DNA from: an uncultured Ruminococcus sp.
GTDB lineage: Bacteria > Bacillota > Clostridia > Oscillospirales > Acutalibacteraceae
Direction of reading: 5' to 3'
Length of the DNA: 5,757 bases
NCBI GenBank assembly: GCA_902773265.1
Contig: CACYDZ010000378.1
Coordinates: forward strand, 1 to 5,757
The position numbers and the translations under genes are program-made. The notes below the pieces were generated by a model that saw only the letters and a list, made by a program, of their open reading frames with translations, searched no databases and had not been told where the DNA came from. This document shows positions 1 through 5,172 of this stretch, piece by piece. How positions within the stretch are numbered: position 1 is the first letter of the stretch; each line of letters opens with the position of its first letter.

Positions 1-6
1 AAAATC

Positions 7-30
7 CAAAATTTGCGTACGCAAATTTTG
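7..30. repeat. Perfect 24-bp palindrome inside repeat copy A
   Basis: Positions 7-30 read identically on both strands: each 10-nt arm is CAAAATTTGC (or its complement) around GTAC. As RNA it would form a 10-bp stem with a GTAC loop. The equivalent element of copy B (4524-4547) has the same arms but loop GTAA, so the full palindrome is specific to this copy. No function is assigned. Confidence 0.9.
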
Positions 31-139
31 TCTGAATATTTAGCCGATTAAAGGGTTGCCACCCTTTAAAATCCCGCCCAAAGGCTCCGCCTTTGGAAAC
101 CGCCACTTTTTTGAAAAAAAGTGGACAAAAAACTTTTAA
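7..139 (-). repeat. Four-hairpin dispersed repeat, copy A
   Basis: Read on the minus strand, this copy begins TTAAAAGTTTTTTGTC and then holds four successive inverted repeats. Hairpin 1 is at 103-124 (CCACTTTTT arms), hairpin 2 at 78-96 (CCAAAGGC/GCCTTTGG, 3-nt loop), hairpin 3 at 48-69 (TTAAAGGGT/ACCCTTTAA, 4-nt loop) and hairpin 4 at 7-30 (CAAAATTTGC/GCAAATTTTG, loop GTAC). The same order, spacing and core words recur in opposite orientation at 4420-4547. It contains no believable gene and no terminal inverted repeat or target-site duplication that I can see. It starts 69 bp after the proC stop codon and is transcribed with proC if nothing ends that transcript earlier. It may therefore act as the proC 3' end, which is inference. 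The repeat may extend past the window edge. Confidence 0.85.
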
Positions 140-207
140 GTTTCACCGCCGACACTTTGATAAATAATCTCAATAGAGTAAACCTTGAAAATTTTGTCAA
201 GAGCAAC

Positions 208-1008
208 TCATTTGCCGAGTTCTTCCGCACGGTTAGTGCAGGCTTGCATAGCGTTTTTGATATTCTGATAAAATCCGCCTTTATCCAGAACATCAAGAGC
301 GGCTAATGTTGTTCCGCCCGGAGAAGAAACTTTCTTAATTAATGTGTCAAGACTGTCGCCTGAGCGTAATATCATTTCGGCACTGCCTTTGAGTGTGGCA
401 CAAATGAGTGATAAAGCAGTAGTTTCGTCTATATCTGATTCTTTGGCATAGTCAAGCATAGCTTTGGCGAAAAGATAGATATAGGCAGGACTGCTTCCGT
501 TGACAGAAATAACCGTGTTCATCTGATTTTCAGGCAGAACAGTACATATTCCTGAACTTCCGAAAATTTTCTTTACACTGGAAAAATCGTCATCGCTGAT
601 ATTTTCAGAGGGACATAATGCCGTTGCACCACAGCCGAGTAACAATGGTGTATTGGGCATAACTCTTACGCAAGGACAGTTTTTTTCCAGAGAGGAAAGA
701 ACATAGTGAATGGAAATTCCTGCCGCAATGGAGATAATGACGGTATTTTCTGAAACAGAAGTTTTGATTTGTGAAAGTACCTGTGCATAATTCTGTGGTT
801 TGACTGCCAGTACAACAAAATGACTGTTTTCTACAACAGCATTGGCACTGTCGCAAACCTGTACGCCTTTTTTCTCCATGACAGAAAGTTTATCTTTGTC
901 AAGGTCAAAGACATAAATATCTTCTGTTGTGGCAACATTATTGGCAATCATACCGTTGATGATAGCGGTTGCCATATTTCCTGCTCCGATAAATCCTGTT
1001 TTTTTCAT
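208..1008 (-). CDS. proC: Pyrroline-5-carboxylate reductase
   Basis: This enzyme catalyses the last step of proline synthesis, the NAD(P)H-dependent reduction of 1-pyrroline-5-carboxylate to L-proline in the cytoplasm. The 266-residue product is normal length for the family. It opens with the Rossmann dinucleotide-binding motif GFIGAGNMA (residues 5-13), followed by VVLAVKPQ (65-72) and RVMPNTP (115-121). The dimerisation-domain segment GSSPAYIYLF (171-180) has Ser where many members have Gly. The C-terminal family signature SSPGGTTLAALDVLDKGGF lies at 228-246. The ATG at 1006-1008 is preceded by GGAGTG with a 7-nt spacer, supporting this start. It has its own promoter just upstream and a terminator separates it from gntR, so it is probably monocistronic. 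No proA or proB is in the window. Confidence 0.97.
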   Translation of the reverse strand: MKKTGFIGAGNMATAIINGMIANNVATTEDIYVFDLDKDKLSVMEKKGVQVCDSANAVVENSHFVVLAVKPQNYAQVLSQIKTSVSENTVIISIAAGISIHYVLSSLEKNCPCVRVMPNTPLLLGCGATALCPSENISDDDFSSVKKIFGSSGICTVLPENQMNTVISVNGSSPAYIYLFAKAMLDYAKESDIDETTALSLICATLKGSAEMILRSGDSLDTLIKKVSSPGGTTLAALDVLDKGGFYQNIKNAMQACTNRAEELGK

Positions 1009-1050
1009 TGACTATCACTCCATATTGATAAAACTTGATTGGCTGTTTTT

Positions 1051-1078
1051 ATTATAGCACTTTATTTTTTTATTACAA
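1051..1078 (-). promoter_or_regulatory. Sigma-A-type promoter of proC
   Basis: On the minus strand a perfect -10 box TATAAT (1051-1056) lies 16 bp from a weaker -35 box TTGTAA (1073-1078). Transcription would begin near 1044, giving a short leader of about 36 nt before the proC ATG. It sits between the gntR terminator and proC, as expected for an independent unit. Confidence 0.75.
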
Positions 1079-1124
1079 TCCATAATCAAGCAATTCTAGA
1101 ACAAATTTTAAAAGTAATCAATAA

Positions 1125-1161
1125 AACGCAGTGAAAATCTTTAAAGATTTTTCACTGCGTT
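1125..1161 (-). terminator. Intrinsic terminator after the gntR-family gene
   Basis: A long hairpin has arms AACGCAGTGAAAA and TTTTCACTGCGTT around an AT-rich apex with a one-base bulge. On the minus strand the stem is followed by TTTTATTGATT, a usable U-tract. It begins 17 bp after the regulator's stop codon. The stem is nearly symmetric, but the plus-strand side runs into TGAAAATATA, so minus-strand termination is the natural reading. Confidence 0.85.
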
Positions 1162-1178
1162 GAAAATATATACCTTAG

Positions 1179-1556
1179 TTATTTATTATTGTCAGCCTGA
1201 TAAATTTCCACAACCATCTGTTGTAATTCTTCAGCGGAATAGCGTAAGCGTTTGGCTTCGGTAAGTAAGGCTTTGACATATCTGTCTTTAAAAGTTTTAC
1301 GGCGTTCCTCAATGAGTTTTTCTGTTGCTCCTTCTCTGACAAACATACCGATACCCCGTTTTTTGTAGACAATTCCCTCATACACCAACAGATTGACCGC
1401 TTTGTTGACGGTAGCAATATTGATGTTGTATTCTTTGGAAATATAGGTTGTTGAGGGAACCTGTTCTTCCTCTTTGATATCGCCCATAAGAATATGGTCT
1501 TTGATACCTTCAGCAATCCTTGCAAAAATCGGAATGTTTTCTCCTATGATATCCAT
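1179..1556 (-). CDS. GntR-family transcriptional regulator, YtrA-like
   Basis: This 125-residue protein has the short layout of the YtrA subfamily: an N-terminal winged helix-turn-helix and a brief C-terminal helical tail instead of a large ligand-binding domain. The DNA-binding part spans about residues 8-75, with VPSTTYISKEYNI and NIATVNKAVNLLVYEGIV forming the recognition region and KKRGIGMFV (65-73) the wing. Residues 77-120 look helical and probably dimerise. The ATG at 1554-1556 follows AAGGTGG with a 7-nt spacer. YtrA-type regulators are usually co-transcribed with ABC transporter genes, but here a terminator follows directly and no transporter is in the window. A consensus promoter with a perfect palindrome over its -10 box suggests autorepression. 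The effector and wider targets cannot be told from sequence. Confidence 0.93.
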   Translation of the reverse strand: MDIIGENIPIFARIAEGIKDHILMGDIKEEEQVPSTTYISKEYNINIATVNKAVNLLVYEGIVYKKRGIGMFVREGATEKLIEERRKTFKDRYVKALLTEAKRLRYSAEELQQMVVEIYQADNNK

Positions 1557-1603
1557 ACAATTTCCACCTTTTTCAAAAAATCAGTTAATCACTCATATAA
1601 TCA

Positions 1604-1622
1604 AGATATAATCATTATATCT
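1604..1622. promoter_or_regulatory. Palindromic operator over the gntR-family -10 box
   Basis: A perfect inverted repeat AGATATAAT-C-ATTATATCT (9 + 1 + 9 bp) completely covers the -10 hexamer at 1614-1619. One arm word, ATATAATCA, recurs at 1595-1603 and 1606-1614, an 11-bp direct spacing or about one helical turn. A dimeric GntR protein bound here would block RNA polymerase, so this is the likely site for autorepression by the downstream gene. The palindrome is seen; its binding by this regulator is inferred. Confidence 0.75.
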
Positions 1623-1642
1623 GATAATTTCAGTAATGTCAA
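1614..1642 (-). promoter_or_regulatory. Consensus sigma-A promoter of the gntR-family gene
   Basis: On the minus strand a perfect TTGACA (-35, 1637-1642) and a perfect TATAAT (-10, 1614-1619) are separated by exactly 17 bp. Transcription would start near 1607, about 50 nt before the start codon. Such a strong promoter fits a gene held down by a repressor at the overlapping palindrome. Confidence 0.88.
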
Positions 1643-1694
1643 TGATTTTGTCAGAAAACGCAGTAAAAAAATGGTATGGCTCTTTGTCAGAAAG

Positions 1695-2300
1695 TCAATC
1701 TTTTCTGGCACTTCTCCATGTCATACCCCAATGAAAATCTCTGTCCATACTCTGATGACCTGTATAGAAACCGACAATTTTTTCTACACTGAAAGTAGTA
1801 TCGTCAATATTTTCAAACATTGCCAACGCACACATTTTTTTTGTCGTATCATAAATATCCATTTTAATCACTAAATCTTCAGCGTTGGGATATTTGATGG
1901 TGACAATGCCATCAGCACGCTTCCAGTTGGCAATACCGTCATAAATAAAAGTGTAGACCAGTATTCTTTTGAATTGGGAAATCTGATTGCCGTTAATCCG
2001 CAGATTTTCACCTGTTGCTATATTGCCTGTTCTGTCATCGCCGTCAAGAAGAATATACGGATATTTTTCCATACTGCCAAAATGTTTTCCCAACGCTTGT
2101 ATACAGCCCTTTTTACCGTCTTTCATTTCATACAGACACCCTAAATCCAAATCAATCGGCTTTTCATTACTGAAAATCGCTTTGAAAAATCCCTGTTTAT
2201 TCGCTCTGGCATTCCAGTTGAGGTTAATCAGAATTTCCCCAAGATTGCTTTTGTTTTTCTTTAAATTGACTTTTTGCCCTTTTTGCAGACGGATACTCAT
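1695..2300 (-). CDS. TerD-superfamily stress protein, TerA-like
   Basis: The 201-residue protein belongs to the TerD superfamily (tellurium-resistance/general stress proteins that bind calcium in characterised members) and looks closest to the TerA-like branch. It opens MSIRLQKGQKVNL, the usual first strand of the fold. The acidic pair DLDLGCLYEMKDG is at 50-62, LDGDDRTG at 85-92 and GENLRING at 97-104, supplying the Asp-rich calcium-site residues. FIYDGIANW (118-126) and the terminal WGMTW (191-195) are also typical. The ATG at 2300 is preferred to an in-frame GTG at 2310-2312, because that GTG lies inside the ribosome site GAAAGGTG, which sits 9 nt before the ATG. The gene stands alone, without terB, terC, terD or terZ, so tellurite resistance should not be assumed. 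It lies 68 bp after rny, with a terminator between. Confidence 0.88.
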   Translation of the reverse strand: MSIRLQKGQKVNLKKNKSNLGEILINLNWNARANKQGFFKAIFSNEKPIDLDLGCLYEMKDGKKGCIQALGKHFGSMEKYPYILLDGDDRTGNIATGENLRINGNQISQFKRILVYTFIYDGIANWKRADGIVTIKYPNAEDLVIKMDIYDTTKKMCALAMFENIDDTTFSVEKIVGFYTGHQSMDRDFHWGMTWRSARKD

Positions 2301-2309
2301 ATTTTGACA

Positions 2310-2317
2310 CACCTTTC
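2310..2317 (-). promoter_or_regulatory. Ribosome-binding site fixing the TerA-like start
   Basis: The minus-strand sequence GAAAGGTG is spaced 9 nt from the ATG at 2298-2300. The in-frame GTG at 2310-2312 is part of this site and cannot use it, which rules in the ATG and gives a protein of 201 rather than 205 residues. Confidence 0.75.
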
Positions 2318-2332
2318 GTTGAAAATGAAAAT

Positions 2333-2360
2333 GGGGAGAAAAGCGGAACTTTTTCTCCCC
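2333..2360 (-). terminator. Intrinsic terminator after rny
   Basis: The arms GGGGAGAAAA (2333-2342) and TTTTCTCCCC (2351-2360) pair perfectly over 10 bp around an 8-nt loop, starting 8 bp after the rny stop codon. On the minus strand the stem is followed by ATTTTCATTTTC, a broken U-tract that suggests incomplete termination. Only 32 bp separate it from the next start codon. Confidence 0.82.
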
Positions 2361-2368
2361 GAAAATGG

Positions 2369-3922
2369 TTATTTGGCAAACTGTACTGCCCGACTTTCCC
2401 TTATCATGTTGACTTTGATTTGTCCGGGATATTCCAGTTCTTTTTCGATTTTATCACAGATTTCTTTGGCAAGCAGAACCATTTTGTCATCGTCAATGAT
2501 TTCAGGCTTGACCATAATGCGTATTTCCCGTCCTGCCTGAATAGCATAGGAAGCCTCTACACCCTCAAAAGACATAGCCACTTCTTCAAGTTTTTGCAGA
2601 CGCTTGATATAATTTTCGAGATTTTCACGCCTTGCACCGGGTCTTGCCGCCGAAATCGCATCTGCCGCCTGTACAATACAGGCAACAACTGTTTTTGCTT
2701 CGATATCGCCGTGATGAGCGGCAATAGCGTGTATAACGGCTTCACTTTCCTTGTAGCGTTTGGCAACTTCCACACCCAATTCAATATGTGACCCCTCAAC
2801 TTCATGGTCAAGAGCTTTACCGATGTCGTGCAATAATCCCGCACGCTTGGCAACAGACGGGTTCAGTCCCAATTCCTGAGCAATCATACCGGCAAGATGA
2901 CTGACTTCGATAGAATGTTTCAGCACATTCTGTCCGTAACTGGTACGGTATTTCAGACGACCTAATAATTTGATAATTTCAGGGTGAATACCATTAACGC
3001 CTGTTTCGATAATTGTTCTTTCTCCCTCCTGACGGATTGTCATTTCTACTTCCCGTTTAGCTTTTTCAAACATTTCTTCGATTTTGGCGGGGTGTATACG
3101 ACCGTCAGCAATCAATTTTTCAATTGTGACTTTGGCAACCTCTCGCCGGACAGGTTCAAAACAGGAAATGGTAATGGCTTCAGGGGTATCGTCAATAATC
3201 AAATCTACGCCTGTAATATTTTCTATGGAACGGATATTTCTTCCCTCTCTGCCGATAATCCGCCCTTTCATCTCGTCATTCGGCAACTGGACAACGGATA
3301 CAGTTGCTTCTGCCACATGGTCAGACGCACAACGCTGAATTGCCATAGAGATAATATTACGGGCTTTTTTGTCACATTCATCTTTCAGATGCTGTTCATA
3401 TTCTCTGATTTTGACTGCTTTTTCATGAGTAAGTTCGCCGTCAAGTTTTTTCAGCAATTCTTCTTTTGCCTGTTCGGTGGTATAACCCGAAATTTTTTCC
3501 AGTACTTCCAAATGACTGTTTTTAATTCTTTCTGCCTCTGCAAATTCATTTTCGACAGCTTTTTGTTTTTTGGCAATCTTGTCTTCTTTTTTCTCCAGAT
3601 TGTCAATTTTCTTATCCAGTGTTTCTTCTTTGGACTGTATACGCCTCTCCTGACGCTGGATTTCTCGTCTGCGTTCATTGATTTCTTTTTCGGAAACTTC
3701 TCTTTGGCGATGAATTTCTTCTTTTGCCTCTAAGATAGTTTCTTTTTTCTTTGCTTCTGCCTCCTTATAAGCGTCATTGACAATACGCTGTGCCTCTGCT
3801 TCTGCCGAACCGATTTCCGCTTCGGCAGTCTTTTTACGGTGATTGATACCCATAAAAAAGGCAACCGCTCCGGAAACAGCTCCGACGGCTATAATCAGCA
3901 CTATCGCAAGAACTAAATCCAT
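2369..3922 (-). CDS. rny: Ribonuclease Y
   Basis: RNase Y is a membrane-anchored endoribonuclease that starts mRNA decay and processing in many Firmicutes. All domains are present in order in the 517-residue product, the usual length. They are an N-terminal membrane helix (about 2-25), a long charged coiled coil (about 30-180) rich in Glu, Lys and Arg, and a KH RNA-binding domain with the [12 protein letters not shown] loop (220-231). The HD metal-dependent catalytic domain (about 330-430) contains [11 protein letters not shown], the HD pair in [23 protein letters not shown] and [14 protein letters not shown]. The C-terminus [16 protein letters not shown] is typical of the family. The start is ATG at 3920-3922, 8 nt from a perfect AAGGAGGTG. 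An adjacent in-frame TTG at 3923-3925 would add one residue and is less likely. A strong promoter lies about 390 bp upstream, leaving a long structured leader. Confidence 0.98.
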   Translation of the reverse strand: MDLVLAIVLIIAVGAVSGAVAFFMGINHRKKTAEAEIGSAEAEAQRIVNDAYKEAEAKKKETILEAKEEIHRQREVSEKEINERRREIQRQERRIQSKEETLDKKIDNLEKKEDKIAKKQKAVENEFAEAERIKNSHLEVLEKISGYTTEQAKEELLKKLDGELTHEKAVKIREYEQHLKDECDKKARNIISMAIQRCASDHVAEATVSVVQLPNDEMKGRIIGREGRNIRSIENITGVDLIIDDTPEAITISCFEPVRREVAKVTIEKLIADGRIHPAKIEEMFEKAKREVEMTIRQEGERTIIETGVNGIHPEIIKLLGRLKYRTSYGQNVLKHSIEVSHLAGMIAQELGLNPSVAKRAGLLHDIGKALDHEVEGSHIELGVEVAKRYKESEAVIHAIAAHHGDIEAKTVVACIVQAADAISAARPGARRENLENYIKRLQKLEEVAMSFEGVEASYAIQAGREIRIMVKPEIIDDDKMVLLAKEICDKIEKELEYPGQIKVNMIRESRAVQFAK

Positions 3923-3930
3923 CAACTAAG

Positions 3931-3939
3931 CACCTCCTT
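3931..3939 (-). promoter_or_regulatory. Strong ribosome-binding site of rny
   Basis: AAGGAGGTG on the minus strand is a full complement to the 16S rRNA 3' end, 8 nt before the ATG at 3920-3922. This favours the ATG over the adjacent TTG at 3923-3925, although the two starts differ by only one codon. Confidence 0.85.
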
Positions 3940-4129
3940 GTTAAAATGTAGAAACCGATAAAAGTATCTAATGTCAGTGTAATTTGGTAACTCGCAGGTG
4001 CAACCGCTGTGATAATCAGACGGTGTTTTGTTTCATTAAAAAATTGAAGAGAACTACCTCCTGTTGTAACTGCTTAATCTAAATCTTATCACAAAATAAT
4101 TCCCGAACAAATATTTCAACAATTCTTTT

Positions 4130-4157
4130 CTCCCACAAAAACACTTTTTTGTAGGAG
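4130..4157 (-). repeat. 12-bp hairpin in the rny leader
   Basis: Arms 4130-4141 and 4146-4157 pair along their whole length in minus-strand RNA around loop AGTG. The pair 4134/4153 is G-U in that RNA but a C-A mismatch on the plus strand. A competing 7-bp fold (AAACACT at 4139-4145 with AGTGTTT at 4156-4162) uses some of the same bases. No U-tract follows, so it is not a standard terminator. Confidence 0.7.
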
Positions 4158-4309
4158 TGTTTAAACTTTAGTCTAAATATATCCTGACGGCTCTCTTTAC
4201 GAGTCGGAATCCTGAATTTACTTATCTATGTAAAAAAGTAAATTTTATAAGCAAAACATATCCGTAAGTTTTTCCACTTTCACTTTACGGATAACATTAC
4301 ACCAATATA

Positions 4310-4338
4310 ATAATAGCATTTTTTCATGGAATTGTCAA
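4310..4338 (-). promoter_or_regulatory. Near-consensus sigma-A promoter of rny
   Basis: On the minus strand a perfect TTGACA (4333-4338) is 17 bp from TATTAT (4310-4315, one mismatch to TATAAT). The next gene on this strand is rny, so this is its most likely promoter. The 81 bp between it and repeat copy B (4339-4419) show nothing further that I can support. Confidence 0.8.
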
Positions 4339-4419
4339 CCTGATTTTTTATCATTGCATAGAAATCCATTGTTAATCCGGAAATCGCTAATGACAAAAAA
4401 TAACTTATAGCTGTGACAA

Positions 4420-4547
4420 TTAAAAGTTTTTGTCGAACTTTTTTCAAAAAGTTCGTGGGGGCAAGGGGCAAAGCCCCTTGTGGGATTTTAAAGGGCAACG
4501 CCCTTTAACTCCCCATAAAAATTCAAAATTTGCGTAAGCAAATTTTG
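4420..4547 (+). repeat. Four-hairpin dispersed repeat, copy B
   Basis: This is the second copy of the element at the left edge, inverted relative to it. It begins TTAAAAGTTTTTGTC. Hairpin 1 is at 4434-4455 (CGAACTTTTT/AAAAAGTTCG), hairpin 2 at 4462-4480 (CAAGGGGC/GCCCCTTG, loop AAA), hairpin 3 at 4488-4508 (TTAAAGGGC/GCCCTTTAA, loop AAC) and hairpin 4 at 4524-4547 (CAAAATTTGC/GCAAATTTTG, loop GTAA). The words GGGATT before hairpin 3 and the arms of hairpin 4 are shared with copy A. The stems of hairpins 1-3 differ, but every change is matched on the other arm. It lies between the dgkA terminator region and the rny promoter, and no promoter or gene on the plus strand explains it. Confidence 0.85.
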
Positions 4548-4589
4548 ACAATAATTACTTAATTTATCAACCGCTCAGATAGAAAAATT

Positions 4590-4648
4590 TTCAGAACAGA
4601 CTGAATAAGTGATATAATCTGTCTTTATAACAGACCATACCACTTATC
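4590..4648 (-). terminator. Hairpin region ending the phoH-ybeY-dgkA unit
   Basis: Starting 12 bp after the dgkA stop codon, minus-strand RNA can form an 18-bp stem (4631-4648 with 4604-4621) around a 9-nt loop. Several of its pairs are G-U, which would be A-C mismatches in plus-strand RNA. A small hairpin TTCAG/CTGAA (4590-4605) follows and leads into AATTTTTC. The second is the more terminator-like. The two share two bases at their junction, so they may compete or stack. Where transcription actually stops is uncertain. Confidence 0.55.
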
Positions 4649-4659
4649 TGAATTTTGTT

Positions 4660-5172
4660 TTATGGATTATTCATATTATCAAGCTGCTTACGCAGTTCGG
4701 TGCGTTCCTTGATGTGTTCCACGAACTTTCTGGGTCCCACCACAATGAACACACTGCTGATAAGCATACTCAAAATAAATACCGTAAGATATTCGGGAGT
4801 GTTACACAGAAAAGAAATAATGTTCCACATGGTTTTCATATCGAAAAACAAATATACGCCGATAATCACCGCAACGATTGCCGTTGTCAGTACAGCTCCT
4901 GCGGAAGCATCTTTGGCAATTTTAATCAGTTCTGATTTTTCCTGAGTGATAGCATCACAAGTTTTTTCCACAGCGGTATTCAGGAGTTCAAGTGCCATAA
5001 CAACTCCGATTACCAGCCATACAATACAAATCTGTTCTGTACTAAGTGAATAAAACTGAGAAAAGTACAGTACATATGCCCCGACAACCAGATGGATTCT
5101 CATATTTCTCTGGTCGCACAGACAGCTTACCATACCTCTGAAAGCATAAAACAGGCTTTTCAGAAATCTCAC
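4660..5172 (-). CDS. dgkA: Diacylglycerol kinase family membrane protein (DgkA/undecaprenol kinase type)
   Basis: This is a small integral-membrane lipid kinase. In Gram-positive bacteria the family mainly phosphorylates undecaprenol to regenerate the wall-synthesis carrier lipid, and the exact substrate here is not shown. Family marks are the cytoplasmic RNMRIHLVVGAY (22-33), the catalytic helix ELLNTAVEKTCDAI (62-75) and KDASAGAVL (87-95). Hydrophobic segments lie at about 28-40, 48-66 and 92-110. At 170 residues it is longer than the common ~120. The extra part carries a fourth hydrophobic segment (about 128-146) and a charged tail. The start is GTG at 5170-5172, supported by AGAGGA 6 nt before it. 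That GTG overlaps the ybeY stop as GTGA, indicating translational coupling. The phoH-ybeY-dgkA order is common in Firmicutes. Confidence 0.93.
   Translation of the reverse strand: MRFLKSLFYAFRGMVSCLCDQRNMRIHLVVGAYVLYFSQFYSLSTEQICIVWLVIGVVMALELLNTAVEKTCDAITQEKSELIKIAKDASAGAVLTTAIVAVIIGVYLFFDMKTMWNIISFLCNTPEYLTVFILSMLISSVFIVVGPRKFVEHIKERTELRKQLDNMNNP

Larger units (their letters stand above)
3923..4303 (-). promoter_or_regulatory. Predicted long structured 5' leader of rny
   Basis: Between the predicted transcription start near 4303 and the rny ATG lie about 380 nt with no supportable gene. On the minus strand I see hairpin I at 4259-4293 (TATCCGTAA/TTACGGATA arms) and hairpin II at 4215-4244 (AATTTACTT/AAGTAAATT). 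Hairpin IV at 4130-4157 is a 12-bp stem with a 4-nt loop, one pair being a G-U that exists only in minus-strand RNA. Hairpin V at 4003-4024 has arms ACCG-CTG/CAGCGGT with one bulge. A 7-nt direct repeat ATCCTGA occurs at 4181-4187 and 4209-4215. The ribosome site AAGGAGGTG is at 3931-3939, and a second AGGAGG at 4057-4062 has no convincing start codon after it. I match no known riboswitch. A regulatory role, perhaps control by RNase Y itself, is inference. Confidence 0.6.

Noticed and set aside
7..139. Repeat copy A considered as a CRISPR array or transposon end
   Set aside because: The hairpins differ from one another and there are no regular spacers, transposase gene, terminal inverted repeats or visible target duplication.
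1700..1874. Plus-strand open frame overlapping the TerA-like and GntR upstream region (1494-1874)
   Set aside because: It is antisense to the TerA-like gene and the gntR promoter, with no ribosome site and no recognisable protein.
2310..2312. GTG as the start of the TerA-like protein (four extra residues MCQN)
   Set aside because: The codon is part of the ribosome-binding site that serves the ATG at 2300, and family members begin at MSIRLQKG-like sequence.
2984..3733. A long 249-codon open frame on the plus strand inside rny
   Set aside because: It is the complement of the RNase Y coiled coil, so its Phe-rich composition simply mirrors Glu/Lys-rich codons. It has no start signals.
3923..4065. 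An open frame through the rny leader on the minus strand
   Set aside because: It lacks an ATG, GTG or TTG start near the AGGAGG and runs out of frame into rny with no family resemblance.
4130..4162. Hairpin in the rny leader as an intrinsic terminator or riboswitch expression platform
   Set aside because: No U-tract follows the stem on the minus strand and no known aptamer consensus is visible upstream.
4280..4498. A 72-codon open frame on the minus strand beginning MPFKIPQGALPLAP
   Set aside because: Its first third is translated repeat copy B and the rest runs through the rny promoter. There is no ribosome site and no recognisable domain.
4590..4618. Possible plus-strand promoter (TATAAT at 4613-4618)
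   Set aside because: The -35 at the right spacing is poor (TTCAGA), no plus-strand gene follows, and the sequence is explained by the dgkA 3' hairpin.
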